Source: Vairimorpha ceranae (taxonomy: Eukaryota > Microsporidia > Nosematidae). Taken from it: a stretch of DNA of 49,000 nt. Made by a program: the position numbers and the translations under genes. Below are positions 43,001-49,000 of this stretch, in pieces (position 1 is the first letter of the stretch; each line of letters opens with the position of its first letter). The DNA lies in assembly GCF_000988165.1 (NCBI RefSeq), contig NW_020169326.1:1-49000 (forward strand), written 5' to 3'. Below the pieces are notes generated by a model. The model was not told the origin of the DNA. It saw only the letters and a program-made list of their open reading frames with translations, and did no database searches.

Positions 43001-43660
43001 AATAAATTCTTTCTTTATTTATGCCACCAATTTTTCTATAAGCATGCTTAAGATGAAACTACGAGTTTTAATCTGGTTTACTACTTCATGGCAAGATCCA
43101 AAACCAGCTACTGCACCGGGCTAAGATGGATAACCATCAGTAACAATGATAGATACGAGTATAACACGTTCTTCAAACATTTCTAGTATAGTGGAAAAAT
43201 ACTGTTAGAAACAAGTTTTAAAACAAAATTCCTACAGTTCCCTTCCTTCACTCTTACTACTAGCCATTGTACGTTGACTTTGTTGTCTAAGGTACTCAAT
43301 GGATTAGATATTAACTACCCATTATAAATAGTAGTTTTGTCAAACTGCATCCTAATACCTTTTCCGCCTATTTTAATCACTTCTAATTCTTGTTCGTAAA
43401 TTACTTTCAAAATTAAATTTTTGATTTTAATATAGGTAAGTCTTTTAATAATCATAGAAATCAATGGCCTGCGTTAGAGTATAATCATATACTCAGGAAT
43501 ACATCCCTCTTAGAATTTTTACAAACTCTATGTTGAGGGTGGAAGGCCATTTTCTCTTTTTATTAAGGCTGGCCCTGGATCTGCATGCCTTAGAAAAGCA
43601 TATGTAAGCATGCACGTCTACATACGTGGCAGCCATCATGATTCTCATCCTGATATCACA
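43001..43660 (-). mobile_element. Merlin (ISXO2-like) transposon remnant 2
   Basis: The minus strand reads IGGKGIRMQFDKTTI (about 43350-43385), then VNVQWLVVRVKEGNCRNFVL (about 43220-43285). After a shift it reads IVTDGYPS-stop-PGAVAGFGSCHEVV (about 43085-43155). The last block matches the Merlin core with its second catalytic Asp in TDGYPSYP and the GS-H-VVNH motif. It is interrupted by stops and at least one shift. A zinc-ribbon-like start may lie at 43540-43620. Confidence 0.75.
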
Positions 43661-43819
43661 TTTCGCAAAATTTTTTTCATTTTTTTTAGATTATATTTTA
43701 AAAAAAAATCTAAATCTTAGAATTCTCTAGTAATATAATATCATTGAATTTAAAGCAAAAAAATTTTTAAGATTTTCCATAATAAAGGGTAAAAAATAAT
43801 TTTTTTGTTACCTTTACTT

Positions 43820-43902
43820 CATCTTTCCACTCCTCCTTTGAATAGCTACGTTCACTTTTTAAAAATTTGTACGTAATTATTAGAAGGGAGAGTGGAAAGA
43901 TG
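43820..43902. repeat. Perfect 13-bp inverted repeat
   Basis: CATCTTTCCACTC at 43820-43832 and its exact complement GAGTGGAAAGATG at 43890-43902, separated by 57 bases. It lies between two transposon remnants and could be the ends of a tiny non-autonomous element or a hairpin. Confidence 0.7.
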
Positions 43903-44279
43903 TTGTAGCGCCAAAAGCATTATAGAAAAGGAAAACGGCGTTTATGGGGACTAAATAGATAATTGGATTGTTTTATATACAATATACATTTAAAAGAAGA
44001 TATATGTTGGATATTTATAGTGCTGAGTTTGACGAGATTTATAAAAAATTTAAAAAATCGTTTGTCAGTCGAAATGTTATTATATATAACCTGTAAAATA
44101 AAAAGTGCATCACGAAAGACGCAATTCTATATTGTGTCTGCCCCAACAAGAATAACAATTTTATTTGTTTTTGCATTTTATATGAATTTAACAACTTTTT
44201 TTACATTTTTGTTGTAATAATAACAGTTTTTTTTAATTTTTTTAAAAACTGTAAAACAAAATATGCATTTTTAATTTAA

Positions 44280-45277
44280 TATCTAATATGCTCCCCTTTA
44301 GTTTTATAAACCGTCACTGATCGCTTTTTAAAACTCATTGCTAATTTTAAACATAATTCTATAGGTATTGAGTGCTAAATTTGTTCAATTTTTTGCTTTT
44401 AATACAGTCTTTGTTTTTAAAAAAAATTAGTTAACTCCTCCTTAATTAAGGCCCATAGAGCCTCGATAGGGTTTAAATCTGGTGATTGTGAAAGCCATAG
44501 CAACAATTTCATGTCTTTTTTTTCAAAATAAACCTTCGAAAGTTTTGAAGTATGCTTGGGATCGTTATCCTGTTAGAAAATAAACTTCTTAAGGCCTATC
44601 CTATGAACAGAGGTAGTCAGGTTAGTTGCAAGAATGTCAGCATATGCAGCAGCATTCATGATTCCATCAATGAATACCAACCTCCATACTCCACAATATG
44701 AGAAACATATTTATATCATGACAGACTCCTCTCTAAATTTAGCTGTTGGTGTTAGGTGCTTCAACTTAAGGCCAATTTCTTGTTATCTCCAGACAAAAAC
44801 CTTACCATCGGAGTTAAACAGATTAAATTTGCTCTTATCAAAAAATATAATGCTTTTTATTTCATTATTTGAGAGACAAAGAAAATCTGCCATTCTCTTG
44901 ATTCTATTCAAATGTTTTTTTTGACAAGAGGGGTTTTTTAATAAGCGAAATTCCCCCAATAGTAGCTTTATTTAGAATGTTTTTCACTCATAAATGCGAT
45001 ATGTCCTACCAGTACTCGGCTTAAACTCAGTAGCTACCTTCCTTAAAGATGGTTTTGGATTTTATTAATTTTCTTAATTGCCTCAAATTCAGGAGTATTA
45101 TAGATTCTCGATGTTCATGATCGTTTTTATTTCCGTATTGCTAGTAATGCGATATTTAGACAGTATCCTAGGCGCTGTGCTTTGATTTATCTTGAGTTTT
45201 TTTGAAATCTGGACTTGTGAGTAATTAAATTTCAACAAGGTAATTATTTTACCTTTTAAGAATTCAGAAAGAGCCAT
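44280..45277 (-). mobile_element. Tc1/mariner-like transposon remnant C (least decayed transposase)
   Basis: The minus strand has an ATG at 45277 and an intact 59-codon frame (to 45098) with the helix-turn-helix YSQVQISKKLKINQSTAPRI. Later, in other frames, come [10 protein letters not shown] (about 44540-44575) and [19 protein letters not shown] (about 44440-44500), the catalytic Asp and Glu blocks of Tc1/mariner. The domain order and the roughly 1 kb size are those of a full transposase of about 330 residues. The breaks between blocks show it is inactive. Terminal inverted repeats were not identified. Confidence 0.85.
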
Positions 45278-46297
45278 GCGTAGGGGTTAGATTACTATAA
45301 AAAAATTTTGTGTACAGCTCAAACAAAAAAGTAAGTTTTATTTATCAGTATAACATAAGGTGTAAAACAAAACCAAAAACATTAATTTTAATAAAGTACT
45401 GTTTTACTAAGAAGTATTATTTCTCACAGCTCAGCGTGTATAATATTTTTTTATAAAAACGTTAGACCAAGGTTTTAACCATTAAACACTAATTATTTTA
45501 AATTAGTCTTAGAAAACAATTTTAAATCAAATTAAATTTTTATAAAATTGATGTATTCTCATGGAAGGCAACCGAATTTTAAATGTAATTCTAAAATGAT
45601 ATAAGTAGTAAGCATTCTTTTTTTTAGCACACCACTTGTATTGGCCTTATGCCAATGTTGCTTAAACTCTCATTTAAAAATTAAATAATTTTAAATTCAT
45701 AAGTACCCTTCTTAAGGATTTTATTTATTTAAAATAAACTTTTATCAAACATTTTGGTGTTGAGAAATTTAATGTTTTGTTTAAATTTTATTATAAATTA
45801 TTAAGAAATTACAAACAAATATGGTATGATTCCACAAAAATATATATAAATTATGTTAAAATTCCGTTCCTTTTCAATTTATTTGGAAATAATAATGCGT
45901 TGTTTTTTATTTTTTTCAAAAAAAAAATTATTTATTAAACCGATATTATATTTATAGAAAAAAAAAAATCAAAAAACACTCAATAAAGTTATTTTTAAAT
46001 TGTTCATTTAATAAATTTATTAGAAAAATACTCTATGTTTGGCATCTAACTTAAATGCGCAAATAACTTATTTTAACTTTACAAAAAAGTCAAGTTCGTG
46101 ACATTTTCATTACTGTTATCTACAAAAAGACTGTAAATTGCTTTTTTTGTTTTCAAATTAAATTTCTTATTTTTTCACAATTGTTTTTGTAAAGTCTTTT
46201 CAATTAAATAGATAAACTTTAAATAAGTTAAAAAAAACTGTATTGCATAATAAGCATTAAAATTTATACAGTAAACTAATAAAATTATAAATGTTTT
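45278..46297. repeat. Intergenic region and 3' flank of secreted member 3 (duplicated)
   Basis: From 45890 on, the sequence is nearly the same as 36200-36625 downstream of member 2, differing by scattered substitutions and small indels. The left part has no recognised feature. Confidence 0.7.
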
Positions 46298-47062
46298 TTA
46301 ATGCAGATAATTAATAAACGCAACATACTTTTCATCAAACATAACCATATCTTCACTACAACAACAAGCATCTAGAAAAGCTTCTTTGATCTTTTCACTA
46401 CATTCAAAAATAAGACCATCATCTTGTTGTAAAAAATTATTTAAATCTTCATCAGTAATTTTTGGATTATTTTTAATATAAAAACATATTGCTCGTTTAG
46501 TAAGAGCTAGTACAGATTGACCTTTAAAATTTTCTAATTCATTACATGCATCACGAAATTTAATATAATCCTCTTTCATTATAACTTGATACGTGTAAGG
46601 ACCAAGATAAGGGCATTTATCACAATTTTCATAAATTTCAATTTGTTCATTTAGTGTATCAATACATTCCCAAGTATTTTTTTTATATTTAATGATTCCA
46701 AATAGCATTCTTAAAATTGGCAAATCTTCTATTGTCACTAGCCTGCCATTTACTACAAATATAAGTTCAGTGACGTTTTTTGTAAATGTAACATTTTCAA
46801 TGTTATAAGCTTGTTTCATTAATAATTCTTTTTCAGGATTATTCGGTGTTCTATAATAACTTGAACGCCAGTAAGGCTCTTTCGTTTTGATCATACCTAT
46901 TCCCAACATGAAATCAACAATTTCTTCCATTTTTGAACATTCTATGCCCTCATTTAAATTTAAATCAAATAAATTGATGTATTTTGAGAATACATTAGAA
47001 TAAAAAGCTGCTTGTAGTTTAAATCCTAACACGTTTATAAAAAGAAACGTAATGATTTTCAT
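46298..47062 (-). CDS. Secreted protein family, member 3
   Basis: A 254-residue paralogue of the genes at 30572 and 36626. The frame is open upstream to 47134, but the ATG at 47062 is chosen because it gives a proper signal peptide (MKIITFLFINVLGFKLQA), equal length with the sisters, and a CCC motif at the same distance. Kept blocks include NLFDLNLNEGIECSKM, DLPILRMLFGI, DACNELENF, DEDLNNFLQQDDGLIFECSE and the tail YVAFINYLH. The centre has changed: the DNWDC of member 2 is DKCPYLGPYT here, and a cluster DACCCSED has appeared near residue 230, adding cysteines. It is closest to member 2. Function unknown. Confidence 0.85.
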   Translation of the reverse strand: MKIITFLFINVLGFKLQAAFYSNVFSKYINLFDLNLNEGIECSKMEEIVDFMLGIGMIKTKEPYWRSSYYRTPNNPEKELLMKQAYNIENVTFTKNVTELIFVVNGRLVTIEDLPILRMLFGIIKYKKNTWECIDTLNEQIEIYENCDKCPYLGPYTYQVIMKEDYIKFRDACNELENFKGQSVLALTKRAICFYIKNNPKITDEDLNNFLQQDDGLIFECSEKIKEAFLDACCCSEDMVMFDEKYVAFINYLH

Positions 47063-48190
47063 ATAGCGAGGGTAAAAAATTTTTAAATAGAAAAAAAAAT
47101 AAAATTTAATTTTTAAAATGTGATCAAAATACAAAAATGTTGATAATGATTTTGGAAAATTTCTATTTATAAGTAATTTTAGACACCAAATTAATTAAAA
47201 AATATATTAAAATCCTTTAACTATACTTAAATAATGATTTAAAAGTTTTAACAAAATTTGTTTATAAAAATGTGCAATATTTGTAGATTATAGACAGTAT
47301 TTATAAAATTACCAAATATAGAAGTTTTTTAATTTAATTAAAAACTTCTTTTTAAGTTGTTTATTCTACTATCTTTGTATCCTAATTGTTCTCTTTCATA
47401 TTACTCCTTAAGTTTCTATTTATTTTAAAATTATTATGTAATTGTAATTAAAGCAGTATGTTAAAAAATTAATTTGTTGTTTGTGCTCAAGGTAACTAGG
47501 TTACAATGGTATGCATTTATGTTGTCTTAAGTATACATATCAAATAACTTGAATATAATTTAAATTTATGGTATTAAATGATTAGTTGTAGTTTATACTT
47601 TAAACAGCGTAAAATCAGTAAAAATCATTACAGAGCCAGCCACCTATCAAATTCTTAAACAATTTGTGTAAACGGCTAAAGTTGGGGTTAAACATAAATA
47701 TTTTTGCTTGAGAAATAAAATTTTCAACCATAAAATACAAAATTAAAATGAAAGAAAGCATAGAAATATTAATGAAACGTTATAAAATATTAATTACAAA
47801 ATAGTAAAAAGTATATTCTATAATGTGTGTTTATGTAATTTGAAGTGTTATAAAAAAACAGTTATTATAAAGAATTCGATATAAATGTAGGAAGAACGCT
47901 CTTTAATTGATAGAAATTTTTTTCACAATTCAAAATTAAATTGATAAAGATATCTGAAATCTTATTTTTGTCTATTATAAACACTAAAGCTAAAATAATG
48001 TTTTTACTACATGTGTTTATAATTAACATATTTAAATTTATAATAAGTAAATAAAAAATTGTAAGAAAAGTTCAAATCAATTGCCAAAATATCATGGTTA
48101 TAATCGATGAATTTAATTAAAGAATTGTATGTATCATTGTGGTGAACGTATAGAAGGTATAATGGATGTAAAATGGTTAAAGGAATGTCG
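47063..48190. repeat. 5' flank of secreted member 3 (duplicated)
   Basis: 47063-47330 matches 37391-37690, and 47270-48180 matches blocks in 31560-33300. The CCC motif of the gene is at 47070-47072 (minus strand). No gene is seen. Confidence 0.65.
47070..47072 (-). promoter_or_regulatory. CCC motif upstream of secreted family member 3
   Basis: TTTTTTACCCTCGCTAT precedes the ATG at 47062, as in member 2. It decides between the two possible starts of this gene. Confidence 0.6.
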
Positions 48191-48799
48191 AGAAACCAAT
48201 TTTGATAAAAAATTATTAATAAATATTTTAAAAAGTAAATTACTCCTTAATTTTTTAGAAATGAAGTAGATTTTCATGCAAATACAAAGGAGGAGGGTTG
48301 GAAGATTATTAAAGTAAGTGTTCTTATTAAACATCTATATCAAATAAGCATCCACGCTTAATAAATTGTTTTTTATTTAAACAAATTTTATCAATTGATA
48401 CTATCAATAGGTTTATTATTAAATTCTTGCATTTCTTATTTTAAATAATTTTATATATAATTTAAGTAGATAATCATATTGTGACATTTGTCAACATTAG
48501 ATTTAAAACGGATTAAAGTTAACGCTAGATAAAATAAAAATATCAAAATAATCATAAACTAGAATAAATTAGTAAGCATTAAATTTGTTATATGAAATCT
48601 AAAAAAGTACAATTATTAAAAATATGTGTAAATTTTGTTTAAATTATGTATCTTTTCAATTAATTTCGATTCTTGTTTTAGGGATAAAAAATTTGTAAAC
48701 GGCAAGCAAGAATGCCCATTAAATGTTTCCTTCTCCAAAAAAATTATTTATCTAAAAAATATATTTATGCGAAAAAAATAAATTTAAAAACAAACAATA
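48191..48799. repeat. AT-rich region ending in a diverged copy of the family's 3' flank
   Basis: 48610-48800 resembles 36140-36330, the region downstream of member 2, with strings such as GGCAAGCAAGAATGC and AAAAAAATTATTTAT. In the other copies this flank lies just left of a family gene. A 66-codon minus frame at 48134-48334 looks random. Confidence 0.5.
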
Positions 48800-49000
48800 G
48801 CAATAAATAAATAAAAAAAAAGTTTATTGTTAAAAAATAAAAATCAGCAACAGAAGAAAAACCACCAGGCCACCAAAAACTCCACTGTAAAAATAAAACA
48901 TCAATATTGCGCTTACACGCCAGCATACCTTTACGGCCTTGCTTATAGGAGAAAAGAGCGTTCCCTTAGGATACAGAATCCTCGGTCTACTTAAAGACCA
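48800..49000 (-). repeat. Dispersed repeat, right copy (inverted, cut by window edge)
   Basis: The reverse complement of this segment aligns with 7239-7440 over its whole length with scattered mismatches. It abuts the diverged 3' flank copy, so it may have inserted there. The remainder lies beyond the window. Confidence 0.65.

Noticed and set aside
43963..44217. 84-codon plus-strand frame
   Set aside because: TTG start, lies between transposon remnants, no recognisable motif.
44634..44924. 96-codon plus-strand frame
   Set aside because: Lies opposite the Tc1/mariner remnant C; the minus strand carries the recognised transposase blocks.

Overview
This window is a very AT-rich stretch of a nuclear eukaryotic genome that looks microsporidian. 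The reasons are: a plastid/rickettsial-type ATP/ADP nucleotide transporter; short intronless genes with compact versions of eukaryotic proteins (a 339-residue kleisin, an 856-residue NTE1-type phospholipase); a CCC-type motif just upstream of many start codons; a cysteine-poor secreted protein of polar-tube type; and decayed Tc1/mariner, Merlin and Ty3/gypsy elements. The species cannot be fixed from sequence alone. I saw no rRNA, tRNA or CRISPR.

The window has two halves. Positions 1 to about 25.7 kb hold the conserved genes: a truncated STE24-type CAAX protease (1-1006, minus), the nucleotide transporter (3982-5667), an M1 aminopeptidase (9488-12016), a Sel1-repeat protein of the Skt5/Chs4 type (12421-13578), a 125-residue unknown protein (13882-14259, minus), a small secreted protein (15163-15432, minus), a coiled-coil secreted protein resembling polar tube protein 3 (15858-16874), an ABC half-transporter (17368-19086), an NTE1-like patatin phospholipase with cyclic-nucleotide-binding-like domains (20143-22713), a Rad21/Rec8-type kleisin (22842-23861, minus), and an ARMC8/Gid5-like armadillo protein (24039-25697). 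Long AT-rich spacers between them hold a decayed membrane-protein gene (7576-8233) and a GC-richer island followed by a dispersed repeat (6560-7440).

From 25.7 kb to the end there are almost no conserved genes. Three copies of one lineage-specific secreted protein family (30572-31336, 36626-37390, 46298-47062, all minus) sit in a background of broken transposons: three Tc1/mariner-like copies, two Merlin copies and one Ty3/gypsy pol remnant, all minus. The DNA flanking the three secreted genes is duplicated with them, so the family grew by segmental duplication. A further copy of their 3' flank at 48600-48800 suggests a fourth member beyond the right edge. This is the most interesting part of the window: a repeat-rich, recently duplicated family of predicted secreted proteins whose coding sequence appears to diverge faster than its flanks.

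Together the genes fit an obligate intracellular parasite: energy import from the host, peptide breakdown, membrane-lipid turnover, mitosome/ABC transport, spore-wall and polar-tube parts, and a rapidly changing secretome. All function calls rest on motifs read by eye; no database search was run.
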